The notes under the pieces: generated by a model
What the model saw: the letters and a program-made list of their open reading frames with translations, nothing else
What the model was told of the DNA's origin: nothing
Database searches by the model: none
Program-made: the position numbers and the translations under genes
Source of the DNA: an uncultured Marivita sp.
Lineage (GTDB): Bacteria > Pseudomonadota > Alphaproteobacteria > Rhodobacterales > Rhodobacteraceae
Length of the DNA: 64,000 bases
Assembly (NCBI RefSeq): GCF_947488135.1
Contig: NZ_CANKYW010000001.1
Location: 868,001-932,000 of the forward strand
Reading direction: 5' to 3'
Shown: piece after piece, positions 7,472 through 16,543 of the stretch
Numbering within the stretch: position 1 is the stretch's first letter
Layout of the letters: each line of letters begins with the position of its first letter

Positions 7472-8976
7472 ACGCCGCCGTCGCGGGCGCGGGTCCAGCG
7501 GTGCAGCCAGACCGGATGCGCCACGCTGCCATTGGCATCGCGTAGGGTCAGGCGCAGCTCGGCGCTGTCCGCATCGCCGGGTGTGAGCAGGAAGGTGACG
7601 CGCGTGCCGCGATCCTCGGGCAGGGCGAAGAGGCTCGTTCCCAAAACCTCGGCAATGCCCGTCGCTGTGACCTCCGGCTGGAGCCCCTCCGGGTCGCCTT
7701 GGAAATCGACGACGTAACGGCGTGTTCCCTGACGGTCATGCTCGCGTCCACTGCGGGACGTGATGTGAGACCGGGCGGGGTCCGCGCTGGGCGGGGTCGC
7801 TGTCCATGTGAGGCCATATTCGAACCGGTAGGTGCCCCCGGGCTGCAACGCCTCGCTGGGCCGCCAGAAGGCGACGATATTGTCCATGAACTCGTCCCCC
7901 GTCGGGATCTCGACAAGCATGACCGACCCGTCGCCCCAATCGCCCTTGGGCCGAACGCGGGCCGATGGCCGGTCGTGATACCGCGCCTCGGTGTCCTGGT
8001 AGTCGTCGAACGCCCGTGCGGTCTGGTAGAGGCCGAAGCTGACCGGACCCCTGTCGGAAAAGGCCGAGGTCTGAAGCTGTGCCGGGTTCGCGATAGGCCG
8101 CCAGAGAAACTCGCCAGCGCCGTTTTCGATGACCAGCAGGTCACTGTCATGCACGCGTGGTCGGAAATCGTCGGAGACGGCCGCGTGAAGCGGTCCCTTG
8201 AGATACATCGACGTCAGCGGCGCGACGCCGATATCGGCGATCTCGACACGCGGGAACAGCGTGACGGCCACATCCATCGCCGTTTCGCTGCCGGGCGCGA
8301 GGGTGAGGTCAAGATGACCCGCAAGCGACGGGCTGTCGATCACCCCTTCGACGCGGATCGACGTCGCGGTGCCGGGATAGACCCGCAGCCGTGTGAAGCG
8401 GGGAAATTCCTCGGGCGCGGCGCCTCCTGTGCCGATGGCAACCGCCCGCGCAGAAAGGCCGTAGACCATCGCTTCACCGATGGCGCGGAAATAGCTGGCG
8501 CCCTGCATCACCAACACTTCGTCCATCCGGTCCGCCGCGTTCAGCGGATGGCGCACGCGCAGGCCGGAAAAGCCTGCACCCGGTGATTGGTCCGGGATCT
8601 GATCGAAGTAGCGGTCGTCGAAACTGAACAGGTCGGTGGAAAACGGCACGGTGCGCGGGCCACCCTCATCCACCAGTTCAATCTGAACCGGGTCGGGAAA
8701 GAAGAGGCCCGGCGGCAGCAGGTCGACCGCCCAGGATGGACCGTGGTCAAGCAGCGCCGCTTTTCCGGGAATGGGTCGAATGCCGCGATAGGCGTCGTAG
8801 CTCAGGTCGGAAAAGGGCGCCGGTAGCGGTGTTTTGTTCGGCGAATACGGTGTATGCGCAAGGGCTTGGGCGGCATCGTAAAGGCTTTCGGCCTTCCGGC
8901 TGTCCGCGAAAAGCGTGGTCGGTCGGACAGCCGTCGTCGCACCGAGCCCAGCCAGAACCGTCCGCCGATCCATCAT
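7468..8976 (-). CDS. opgG: Periplasmic glucan biosynthesis protein, OpgG/OpgD type
   Basis: This 502-residue MdoG-family protein acts in the periplasm on the glucan backbone made by OpgH. The N-terminus DRRTVLAGLGATTAVRP looks like a twin-arginine signal, which is typical of OpgD; OpgG proper uses Sec, so the paralogue assignment is uncertain. Family segments visible include SDLSYDAYRGIRP near residue 60, FSFDDRYFDQIPD and VLVMQGASYFRAIGE. The ATG at 8976 overlaps the TGA of opgH (ATGA), which fixes the start. It is the distal gene of the opgH-opgG pair. Confidence 0.9.
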   Translation of the reverse strand: MMDRRTVLAGLGATTAVRPTTLFADSRKAESLYDAAQALAHTPYSPNKTPLPAPFSDLSYDAYRGIRPIPGKAALLDHGPSWAVDLLPPGLFFPDPVQIELVDEGGPRTVPFSTDLFSFDDRYFDQIPDQSPGAGFSGLRVRHPLNAADRMDEVLVMQGASYFRAIGEAMVYGLSARAVAIGTGGAAPEEFPRFTRLRVYPGTATSIRVEGVIDSPSLAGHLDLTLAPGSETAMDVAVTLFPRVEIADIGVAPLTSMYLKGPLHAAVSDDFRPRVHDSDLLVIENGAGEFLWRPIANPAQLQTSAFSDRGPVSFGLYQTARAFDDYQDTEARYHDRPSARVRPKGDWGDGSVMLVEIPTGDEFMDNIVAFWRPSEALQPGGTYRFEYGLTWTATPPSADPARSHITSRSGREHDRQGTRRYVVDFQGDPEGLQPEVTATGIAEVLGTSLFALPEDRGTRVTFLLTPGDADSAELRLTLRDANGSVAHPVWLHRWTRARDGGV

Positions 8977-10547
8977 GCCGGAGCGTCGAGATAGTGGATC
9001 AACAGCGGAGCGGCCAGAAGCGGCAGGACCAGCGGTGTGAGCCAGAGAACGGCTGTTGCCGTGCCCGCCAATAGGGTCAGCGACAAGATCAGCGCGCCGA
9101 ATGCCATTTCGAGCACGCCTTTCGGCAGGGTGAAGCGTGCCGCGCGGCCCGATTTCCAACCGCAATCGCGCCCGACAAGAACCGCCAGGACGGACACGGA
9201 CTGGCGCACCATCACCAGCGGCGCGATCAATGCCGACATCATTGCCTCGGCCAGTGCGGCCCGCAGAATTGTCATCCGTCGGCCAAAGGTACGCGCGCGG
9301 CTGATCAAATCCGGCAGGGCGGAGGCTTTGGGCAGCAAGAGCAGCGCAATGATCAGGACGAAGGGCAGCGCGCCCGCGACCTCGACCGCGCCAGAGGCGA
9401 TCATCGCGACAAGCGCCAACCAGATCGGTGCGGACAGATAGCTGAAAACGCCGGATGCCAGATGAAACCGGCTGATCGGATGCAGCCCGGGTGCACTAAG
9501 CAGGCGCATGTGTTGCAGGTTGCCCTGGCACCAACGGCGGTCCCGGCGGTGAAACTCCTCAAGCGTCTGCGGCGCGTGTTCAGCGCTGCCCGCAAGCTCG
9601 GCATCCAGTTCGACGGCCCATCCGTTCTTGCGCATATGGGCCGCTTCGATGAAATCATGGCTCAGCACCGGTCCACCCAAGGGCGCTGACCCCGAAAGCG
9701 CGGGAAGCCGTGCGACCGAGCGGAACGCATCGACCCGGATGAGCGCATTGTGCCCCCAGTAATTTCCCGTCTCGCCGGTCCAGGCGGCAAAGCCTTGTAC
9801 GAAATTCGGGGACAGAAACCGCGCCGAGATGCGCTGGTGGCGGTCGAAACGCGTGGCGCCCGGCGCGAGGGTAATCGCGGCCTGCAACAAGCCCGTTTGC
9901 GGACGGGTTTCGAGCGTTCGGATCATCCGGTGGATCCGCGCGGCGCTCATCCGGCTATCGGCATCCAAGACCAGCATGAAATCGAACCCGGCGCCCTGCG
10001 TGTCGACCCACTCCGCGATATTGCCCGGTTTGCGCCCGGTGTTCACCTCACGGCGTCGGTAGCTGATGGCACCGTCTGAGCGAAGGACCGAAAGGGCCGT
10101 CTCCTCGGCTTCGATGTTTTCGGGGCCCGACGTGTCTGACAGGACGAAGATCTGCGTGCTGTCCGGGCGGGGCAGGTGATCGAGCTGTCGTCTCAGGTCC
10201 GCAAGATAACGCGCCACCGGGGCCGGGTCTTCGCCACAGAGTGTGACGAGGATCGCGGTTCGCGTCGTCGGCTGCCAGAACGCGTGCGGCGTTGGCGCGC
10301 CTGGCTGGCGGGGCAGCATGGCTCCGATCACTGCGGTCGCAGCGCCTCCGGCGATCCAGACCGCGCTTGCGCCGACGAGAACCAGCGCCAGAAAGGCCAT
10401 CGGGGTCCATACCGAAACCGAAACCGCGAAGGCGGCGATGCACGCGACCGAGAAAAGCGCGGTCAGGCCGATGAACGCCACCCGTGGGGCAGCGTGTCGG
10501 GAGGACGATCCCGCAGTGGCGTGAAGAAGTATCTCGGCTTGTGACAT
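8973..10547 (-). CDS. opgH: Glucans biosynthesis glucosyltransferase H
   Basis: This inner-membrane family 2 glycosyltransferase polymerises the osmoregulated periplasmic glucan backbone from UDP-glucose. Two N-terminal membrane segments precede the GT2 domain, which shows LVLDADSRMS (DxD-type, near residue 192), SHDFIEAAHMRKNGW and RRDRRWCQGNLQH, the QxxRW-like product-site motif near residue 333. Further membrane segments fill the C-terminus. At 524 residues it is much shorter than the enterobacterial protein (about 850), as is common in alphaproteobacteria. It is the first gene of the opgH-opgG pair. Confidence 0.92.
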   Translation of the reverse strand: MSQAEILLHATAGSSSRHAAPRVAFIGLTALFSVACIAAFAVSVSVWTPMAFLALVLVGASAVWIAGGAATAVIGAMLPRQPGAPTPHAFWQPTTRTAILVTLCGEDPAPVARYLADLRRQLDHLPRPDSTQIFVLSDTSGPENIEAEETALSVLRSDGAISYRRREVNTGRKPGNIAEWVDTQGAGFDFMLVLDADSRMSAARIHRMIRTLETRPQTGLLQAAITLAPGATRFDRHQRISARFLSPNFVQGFAAWTGETGNYWGHNALIRVDAFRSVARLPALSGSAPLGGPVLSHDFIEAAHMRKNGWAVELDAELAGSAEHAPQTLEEFHRRDRRWCQGNLQHMRLLSAPGLHPISRFHLASGVFSYLSAPIWLALVAMIASGAVEVAGALPFVLIIALLLLPKASALPDLISRARTFGRRMTILRAALAEAMMSALIAPLVMVRQSVSVLAVLVGRDCGWKSGRAARFTLPKGVLEMAFGALILSLTLLAGTATAVLWLTPLVLPLLAAPLLIHYLDAPA

Positions 10548-10644
10548 GGGTTGAGGTGGCCAGGTATCAGAGTCAACTGCCGCGCCGCCTCATGCGGAAC
10601 AGCGACCCGTTACGTATGACATCCATTCCCAGCGACAAGAGACC

Positions 10645-11202
10645 TTAGCTGGAGCGGCTCCCGAACGGGGGCCACATGCGCGAAAAAATGCCGTCGCGTT
10701 TGAGAACGCCGTGATAAAGAGCAGCGCCGATATGCATGGCCACGATTGCCCCGATTGCCAGGCCGCCGTAATAGTGCGCCGCCTTCGCGGTTTCCGCCAA
10801 TGCGTCCGACCGGGGCACGAGCGATGGCACGCCAAGCGCGTCGAGCGTTTCGATGGGAAACCCACCCGCCCTGACGCGGATATACCCGGCCATGGGCATC
10901 GCGAACAAAAGGACATAGAGCGCGGCATGGGTGGCGCCCGCGATCCTGGTTTGCCATGCAGGCAGGCTATTCGGCAAAGGCGCGGGCGGCCTTAGCCAGC
11001 GATAGATCAGGCGGACCGTCACCAGCAGAAGAATCAGAACACCGACATTCTTGTGAAAGATGAAAAGCGTGTTTTGAAGCGGCCGTTCGATCCAGTCCTG
11101 AACCATCAAAAGCCCCGCAGGGATCATCAGCAACACGAGCAGCGCCATGATCCAATGCAGGGCGCGCGCCGGGGCGCGGTATTGGAACGTCGAATTTGCC
11201 AT
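10645..11202 (-). CDS. Cytochrome b561 (diheme b-type cytochrome)
   Basis: This 185-residue membrane protein has four hydrophobic helices and the conserved heme-ligand histidines of the bacterial cytochrome b561 family: His16 in ALHWIMALL, a His in IFHKNVGVL near residue 50, and later ones in AAHYYGGL and AMHIGAALYHGVL. It would shuttle electrons between the quinone pool and an acceptor such as superoxide or a periplasmic partner. It is on the same strand as opgH with a 97-bp gap, so co-transcription is possible but no functional link is evident. Confidence 0.9.
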   Translation of the reverse strand: MANSTFQYRAPARALHWIMALLVLLMIPAGLLMVQDWIERPLQNTLFIFHKNVGVLILLLVTVRLIYRWLRPPAPLPNSLPAWQTRIAGATHAALYVLLFAMPMAGYIRVRAGGFPIETLDALGVPSLVPRSDALAETAKAAHYYGGLAIGAIVAMHIGAALYHGVLKRDGIFSRMWPPFGSRSS

Positions 11203-11300
11203 CTTTTCCTCCGGCTGTCCTGACGGTAAGCGAAGCGGTGATCAATTCAAGCTGTTTGGCCGCGCTCTTGACCAAAGTCGCGGCGCGCTAATTCAACTGC

Positions 11301-12068
11301 ATGGCATTTTGGCACCTGGATATGACCCGCCACGCGCGACGCAAGCTTTTCGACCTCGGCCTTGTCGGCCCGCACCGTCAGTTTTTCGGTGTGGCTGGTG
11401 CAGGGTTTTCGGCATTGCTCGTGCTTGGGCCGGTACTGGTGTCCGGCGTAACGCCGGTTTCGCTTCTGGCGACAACGGTGTTCTACGCCATCGGGGTCGC
11501 CCTTGCGGGCCTCGGGCTGTACCGCACCTTCCCGCATAGCAGTCTTGGAATGTGCAACGCGGTGACATTGTTCCGCTTGTTGCTTGTGTCCATCCTCGTC
11601 CTGTCGCTTCTGTCCGTAAGCGGCGACGCGGTGACGATATTTGCCGTGGCGGTGCTGGCCCTGGCGCTGGACGGGGTCGATGGCTGGTTCGCCCGGCGCG
11701 AAGGGCGGGTCTCGGATTTCGGCGCGCGGTTCGACATGGAGGTGGATTCGGCCCTGGCGCTGGTGCTGGCCTGTCTCGCCTTCCAGAATGAAACCGCCGG
11801 CCCGTTGGTCCTGCTGCTCGCTCTGCCGCGCTATCTCTTTGCCGCCGCGACGCTGGTTTTTCCCTGGCTCGACGGCCCGCTACCCGAGCGCTTCAGCCGC
11901 AAGGTCGTGTGCGTGCTCCAGCTTGGCACGCTGATCGTCGTGCAGGTGCCGTTTGTCCCACCGATGATCTCGGGCGGTCTCGTGGCGGTCTCTGCCCTGG
12001 CGCTGATCTGGTCGTTCGAACGCGACGTGGTCTGGCTGTGGCGCGCAAGAGCGGCTGCGCGCGTTTGA
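11301..12068 (+). CDS. CDP-alcohol phosphatidyltransferase family protein
   Basis: This 255-residue integral membrane protein contains the complete CDP-alcohol phosphotransferase signature DGx2ARx8Gx3Dx3D at residues 127-149, including all catalytic aspartates. Such enzymes move a phosphatidyl or phosphoalcohol group from a CDP-activated donor to an acceptor alcohol, as in phosphatidylglycerolphosphate or phosphatidylcholine synthesis. The acceptor is unknown. A later Met at residue 8 could also serve as start. The stop overlaps the next gene by one base (TGATG), so it is coupled to the membrane phosphotransferase that follows. Confidence 0.85.
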   Translation: MAFWHLDMTRHARRKLFDLGLVGPHRQFFGVAGAGFSALLVLGPVLVSGVTPVSLLATTVFYAIGVALAGLGLYRTFPHSSLGMCNAVTLFRLLLVSILVLSLLSVSGDAVTIFAVAVLALALDGVDGWFARREGRVSDFGARFDMEVDSALALVLACLAFQNETAGPLVLLLALPRYLFAAATLVFPWLDGPLPERFSRKVVCVLQLGTLIVVQVPFVPPMISGGLVAVSALALIWSFERDVVWLWRARAAARV

Positions 12069-13708
12069 TGACGTCTCGAATGCGGGCCTGTTTGCGTCTG
12101 GGTGCAGCGGCGGCTGTGCTGTACCTCGTGCTCATTCAACCCAACCACCCCGCCGCGATGACCTGGTGGGCGCTTTTGGTCTTCCCGCTCGAATTGCCGG
12201 TGATCCTGTTCGGTTTGCTCGTGATCGACACCGCGCGACTCCGCCTGACGGTCCGGATCGTCATCACCGCCGCGTTGTCCGTGATCGCTCTGCTCAAAAC
12301 CGCCGATTACGCCATGTTCACGGCGCTCACACGCGGCTTCAATCCGGTGGCCGACCTGCCGTTGATCGAGGCCGGGCTGCGCCTTCTGGTCGGGGCAATC
12401 GGGCCACTGCTGGCGACCGGGGCGCTTTTGATGGCCTTGGCGGCCGTCGCCTTTGTCATCAGCGCGATCTGGTGGGCCACGGGCGTCTGGGCCAAGACCT
12501 CTGCTCCGATGCCTGTCGCACGCGCAAGCGCCGGGGTGGCGGCCCTTTCCGGCGCGCTGGCCGTCGCCGAGATCGGTCAGGCGATGGGGCGGTGGAGCGT
12601 CCCGGGTTCGATCCCCGGCGCGGCCTTCACGGCGCGGGTCGGCATCGAGCGGGTCGATATGGTGGTCCGCACGATCGACGAATTGCGCAGCTTCAACGCA
12701 CTCGCCCGGCAGGATCCTTATGTCGATGCAGACGGGCTTTTCGCAGCGATTGATCGCGATGTGCTGATCGTCTTCGTCGAAAGCTATGGGCGCACCAGCC
12801 TCGACACCCCGTTCTTCGCAGAGATGCACCGCGCGACGCTGGCGCGCTCATCGGAAAGGCTGGCCGATCTGGGCCTGTCGATGCGGTCGGGCATCCTGTC
12901 CGCGCCGACGCGCGGCGGGCAAAGCTGGCTGTCCCATGCGACCTTCGCCAACGGACTGTGGATCAGCGACCAGACGCGCTACGGGGCCGCCCTGGCCAGC
13001 GGTCGGGCGACTTTGTTCCACCTTGCCGAGCGGGCGGGGTTTCGGACCGCCGCTGTCATGCCCCAGATCACCCTGGAATGGCCGGAAGCCGATTTCATGG
13101 GCTTCGAGACCGTGCTGGCCGCCGACGATCTGGACTACCGGGGGTTGCCGTTCAACTGGGTGACGATGCCGGATCAGTACACGCTGTCGGCGATGGATCG
13201 GCTGCTTCGTGCCGAGACAGGGGATGACACCCGGCCGCTCTTCGCGCAGGTTGCGTTGAGTTCGTCGCACGCGCCCTGGGTGCCCGTGCCCGAGTTGATC
13301 GATTGGGATACGGTAGGCAATGGCCGGATCTTCGATGTCATGGCGACACAGGGCGATCCGCCGGACGTGGTTTGGCGCGACCGTGACCGGGTGCGGGCGC
13401 AATATCGTCTGGCCATCGACTACGCTTTGCAGACGGTGTTCGACTACGCCGCGCGTCATGCGGCAGAGCCTCCATTGATGATCGTCGTGGGCGACCACCA
13501 GGCGGCGGGTTTCGTCGCCCTCGACGAACGGCCGGACGTTCCCGTTCATGTCATCGGCCCCGAGCATCTCGTGTCGCTTGTGGCGGAGTGGGGGTTTGCA
13601 CCGGGATTGGTCCCCGGCGATCAGATACCGGCGATCCCGATGGATCAGATGCGGAATATGATCCTCGACACGTTTTCGCGGGACAAAGAACGAGACACCG
13701 CAGGATGA
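12068..13708 (+). CDS. Membrane sulfatase/phosphoglycerol-transferase-like protein (alkaline phosphatase superfamily)
   Basis: This 546-residue protein has about four or five N-terminal membrane helices followed by a soluble alkaline-phosphatase-fold domain, the layout of LtaS, OpgB and EptA. Metal-site motifs include LIVFVESYG near residue 240 (the conserved Glu), RGGQSW near residue 281 (probable nucleophile Ser) and IVVGDHQAAGF near residue 475. I infer transfer of a phosphoglycerol or phosphoethanolamine-type head group from a lipid to an envelope polymer. Given opgGH nearby, an OpgB-like role on periplasmic glucan is attractive but unproven. The ATG at 12068 and the end (ATGA at 13705) overlap both neighbours. 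Confidence 0.8.
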   Translation: MTSRMRACLRLGAAAAVLYLVLIQPNHPAAMTWWALLVFPLELPVILFGLLVIDTARLRLTVRIVITAALSVIALLKTADYAMFTALTRGFNPVADLPLIEAGLRLLVGAIGPLLATGALLMALAAVAFVISAIWWATGVWAKTSAPMPVARASAGVAALSGALAVAEIGQAMGRWSVPGSIPGAAFTARVGIERVDMVVRTIDELRSFNALARQDPYVDADGLFAAIDRDVLIVFVESYGRTSLDTPFFAEMHRATLARSSERLADLGLSMRSGILSAPTRGGQSWLSHATFANGLWISDQTRYGAALASGRATLFHLAERAGFRTAAVMPQITLEWPEADFMGFETVLAADDLDYRGLPFNWVTMPDQYTLSAMDRLLRAETGDDTRPLFAQVALSSSHAPWVPVPELIDWDTVGNGRIFDVMATQGDPPDVVWRDRDRVRAQYRLAIDYALQTVFDYAARHAAEPPLMIVVGDHQAAGFVALDERPDVPVHVIGPEHLVSLVAEWGFAPGLVPGDQIPAIPMDQMRNMILDTFSRDKERDTAG

Positions 13709-14655
13709 GCGTGCTGGGTTGGACCGTCCCGCCGATACTTCTGCGCATCGTCCAGATCGCCGTCGCGCTGGGGCTCTTGGCGATCATCTGGTCCGCCGCA
13801 GACGGCCCCGAAGCGGCGCGCGCTCTGGCGGATGCCGATATCGCGTTCCTCGCCGCTGCCTTCGCGGCACTGACGCTCCAGACGGTGCTGTCTGCCTTGC
13901 GCTGGAGGCTGACGGCGGCGCAGTTGGGTATCCAATTGGGCCCCATCTGGGCGATCCGCGAATACTACATGGCGCAGATCATCAACCAATCGCTTCCCGG
14001 CGGGATGATCGGGGACGCGGGCCGTGCGGTGCGCGCACGGGAACAGGCCGGTCTGCTGGCATCGGGGCAGGCGGTGGTGTTCGAAAGGCTGGCGGGTCAG
14101 GTCGGCATGTTCACCGTCATGGCGCCCGCCTTCTTCATCACGCTCGCCATGCCGGGGGGAGTCGACTGGCCGTCATGGCTGGTTGTCCCGGTCACGGCTC
14201 TGATTGCAGGTCTCGCGCTTCTGCCGGTTCTGACGCTATTGGCCACGCGTTTGCCCGGAGCGGTTGGCCGGAAAACGCTGTCCTTCTGCCGAACGACCGC
14301 CACCGCGCTCTTGGCGAAAGAGGTTCTGCCGCGTCAGGTCGTCTTGAGCATCGGCACAACTCTGTGCAACCTCGCCGCCTTCGGCTTCTGCGCGATGGCC
14401 GTGGGCGCGGATTTGTCTCTGGTCGCGACACTCGCGCTTGTTCCATTGATCCTCTTCACCATGCTGATCCCGATCTCGGTCAGCGGTTGGGGCCTGCGCG
14501 AAGGTGCGGCGTCGATCCTCTTTCCACTGGCCGGCGCCGCCGCCAGTCAGGGCCTCGCGGCCAGTGTCGCCTTCGGATTGATCTTCCTTCTGTCCGTTTT
14601 GCCGGGACTGATCCCACTGTTTTTGCGTCCGAATGCGCGGGCGGAGAAAATTTGA
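13705..14655 (+). CDS. Lysylphosphatidylglycerol synthase-type transmembrane protein (UPF0104/YbhN-like)
   Basis: This 316-residue protein has about eight hydrophobic helices and the family features ALRWRLTAAQLG near residue 62 and the INQSLPGGMIGDAGRA segment near residue 95. It is the flippase-like membrane half of MprF without the aminoacyltransferase half. Relatives are thought to move or handle lipids or polyprenyl carriers. Its start overlaps the preceding phosphotransferase gene, forming a three-gene envelope unit with the CDP-alcohol enzyme. The exact substrate cannot be read from sequence. Confidence 0.85.
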   Translation: MSVLGWTVPPILLRIVQIAVALGLLAIIWSAADGPEAARALADADIAFLAAAFAALTLQTVLSALRWRLTAAQLGIQLGPIWAIREYYMAQIINQSLPGGMIGDAGRAVRAREQAGLLASGQAVVFERLAGQVGMFTVMAPAFFITLAMPGGVDWPSWLVVPVTALIAGLALLPVLTLLATRLPGAVGRKTLSFCRTTATALLAKEVLPRQVVLSIGTTLCNLAAFGFCAMAVGADLSLVATLALVPLILFTMLIPISVSGWGLREGAASILFPLAGAAASQGLAASVAFGLIFLLSVLPGLIPLFLRPNARAEKI

Positions 14656-14757
14656 GCACAACAAAAAGTTGATAGGCAAGCAACCGCCACAGCCCGGCGC
14701 ACACTTGCCATTCGCAAAAGCAAAGTTAGCCTTATGACCAAAGAAGAGGTGTATCCC

Positions 14758-15753
14758 ATGAAAAACGTGTTTTCCCGACGCAGTTTCCTGTCAACCGGCG
14801 CTGCGGGCCTTGGCCTTGGCGCCTCGGGTCTCTGGCCGAAGCTCGCGCACGCGCAGACGACGGCGAACCTGCAACTGTCCTGGCTGCATTCCGCTCAATT
14901 CGCGGGCAGTTACATCGCCATGGATCGCGGCTTCTGGTCTGATGCCGGGCTCGAGGTCGGCTTGCTTCAGGGCGGACCCAATGCGCCCGTTGAACCGCCG
15001 GTGGTCTCCGGCACGGCCTTGGTTGGCATCTCGGCCGCCGATTACACCGCTGCGGCGGTCGAGCAGGGGGCACCCTTCAAGATCCTCGGCGTCGCGATGC
15101 AGAAGAACCCGTTTGTCGTGGCCTCCCTGCCGGACAATCCGGTCAACGCACCCGCAGACCTCGTGGGCAAGCGGATCGGGATGGCTCTGGCCAATACGCC
15201 GGTCCTGCAAGCCCTGTGCAGCCTGAACGGCGTTGATATCAACGGCATCGAAATCGTCCCGACCCAGTATTCAGCCCAACCGCTTCTGGCGGGTGAAGTG
15301 GACTGCCTGCTGTGCTGGGAAACTGATCTGCCGGTGGCGATGGCGATGCAGGGCGTCGAAAGCGTGACGATGCTGATGGCGGATCATGGCTATGCGGTCC
15401 ATTCCCAGACCTACATCGCCACCGAGGACAGCCTCGCCACTCGGCGTGCGGACCTTGTCGCTTTGATGTCGGGCGAGGTCCGGGGCTGGGAAGCCTATCG
15501 CGAAGACACCGCCGCCGCTGCAGCCCTGACGGTCGAGATGTTCCCGGATGCAGGTCTCGATCTTGCCACGCAGGAATTGCAGGCGGAGCGTCAGGTGCCG
15601 TTGATGTTCTCGGACCTCACCGACGAAAACGGTTTTGGCTCCTGGACGGACGAGGCCGTGGCCGCGAATATCGAAACCCTTGCGCTTCTGGGTCGGACCG
15701 TCACGCCCGACCTTTGGGATCGCTCAATCCTAGACGAGGTTCATGGCGCTTGA
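14758..15753 (+). CDS. ABC transporter substrate-binding protein, NMT1/TauA/ThiY-like
   Basis: This 331-residue exported protein has a twin-arginine-type leader (SRRSFLSTGAAGLGLG) ending near the ALA-like site AHAQ. The mature part follows the NMT1/SsuA pattern: LSWLHSAQFAGSYIAMDRGFW, then ISAADYTAAAVEQG, then VGKRIGMALANTPV. Relatives bind sulfonates, pyrimidine precursors of thiamine or other small heterocycles; the ligand is unknown. The ATG at 14758 follows GAAGAGG; an ATG at 14734 lacks a ribosome site. The end overlaps the ATPase gene by 11 bp. Confidence 0.85.
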   Translation: MKNVFSRRSFLSTGAAGLGLGASGLWPKLAHAQTTANLQLSWLHSAQFAGSYIAMDRGFWSDAGLEVGLLQGGPNAPVEPPVVSGTALVGISAADYTAAAVEQGAPFKILGVAMQKNPFVVASLPDNPVNAPADLVGKRIGMALANTPVLQALCSLNGVDINGIEIVPTQYSAQPLLAGEVDCLLCWETDLPVAMAMQGVESVTMLMADHGYAVHSQTYIATEDSLATRRADLVALMSGEVRGWEAYREDTAAAAALTVEMFPDAGLDLATQELQAERQVPLMFSDLTDENGFGSWTDEAVAANIETLALLGRTVTPDLWDRSILDEVHGA

Positions 15754-16543
15754 TCCCACATCGCCGCCCGAGGTGATCTGCACCGGGCTGGCCAAGACCT
15801 TCGATGGCGGGCTCGACGCGGTCTCACCGACCACGTTGCGCTTTGCCGCCGGGCAGACAACGGCCTTGGTCGGCCCCTCAGGCTGTGGGAAATCGACGAT
15901 CCTTCGAATGATCGCCGGGCTCGAGACACCGAGCGCGGGCAGCATCTCGATCGGCGGCGCGCCACCCGCCGAAACGTTGCAGAAAGCCGATCTGGCGGTC
16001 GCATTCCAGGACCCGTCGCTTCTACCGTGGCGCAGCGTCCGGGGGAACATCGAACTGGCGCTGGGGCTGGCCCGGCGTCCGATTGTGCCGGAGGAGGTGG
16101 ATCAACTGATCCGCATGGTCGGCCTCGATGGCTTTGCCGAGACCCGTCCGGCGGAGCTCTCGGGCGGGATGCGCCAGCGCGCGGCCATCGCCCGTGCCTT
16201 AGCGACGCAACCGAAACTGCTGCTGCTCGACGAACCATTCGGAGCCGTCGACGAACTGACGCGCCAGCAACTGGCGCAGGATCTCCCTCGGCTCTGGGAA
16301 GCACGGGGCACGACCACGCTTCTGGTCACGCATTCCGTGCAGGAGGCGGTGATGCTTTCGGATCGCATCCTCGTTCTGTCGCCGCGCCCGGCGGCTGTCG
16401 TGGCGGATATCTCGGTCGATCTGCCACGGCCCCGCGACCCCGAATTGGCGCGGGACGCCGCCTTCACCACGCTGGTGGACGACGTGTTCTCCGCCCTGTC
16501 ACACGGCATGGCGCAGAGCCACCCTCCGCTCGTCGCGCAATGA
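15743..16543 (+). CDS. ABC transporter ATP-binding protein (SsuB/TauB type)
   Basis: This 266-residue nucleotide-binding subunit has Walker A GPSGCGKST near residue 44, Q-loop FQDPSLLPWRS near 92, signature LSGGMRQR near 138 and Walker B LLLLDEPFG near 158. The LLPWR motif after the Q-loop is typical of nitrate/sulfonate/taurine importers. It powers the fused permease encoded next, whose start overlaps its stop (ATGA). Confidence 0.92.
   Translation: MALDPTSPPEVICTGLAKTFDGGLDAVSPTTLRFAAGQTTALVGPSGCGKSTILRMIAGLETPSAGSISIGGAPPAETLQKADLAVAFQDPSLLPWRSVRGNIELALGLARRPIVPEEVDQLIRMVGLDGFAETRPAELSGGMRQRAAIARALATQPKLLLLDEPFGAVDELTRQQLAQDLPRLWEARGTTTLLVTHSVQEAVMLSDRILVLSPRPAAVVADISVDLPRPRDPELARDAAFTTLVDDVFSALSHGMAQSHPPLVAQ

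Noticed and set aside
14656-14757. Possible thiamine (TPP) riboswitch before the NMT1-like binding protein
   Set aside because: The 102-bp leader is too short and I do not see the conserved CUGAGA-type core, so no riboswitch call is made.
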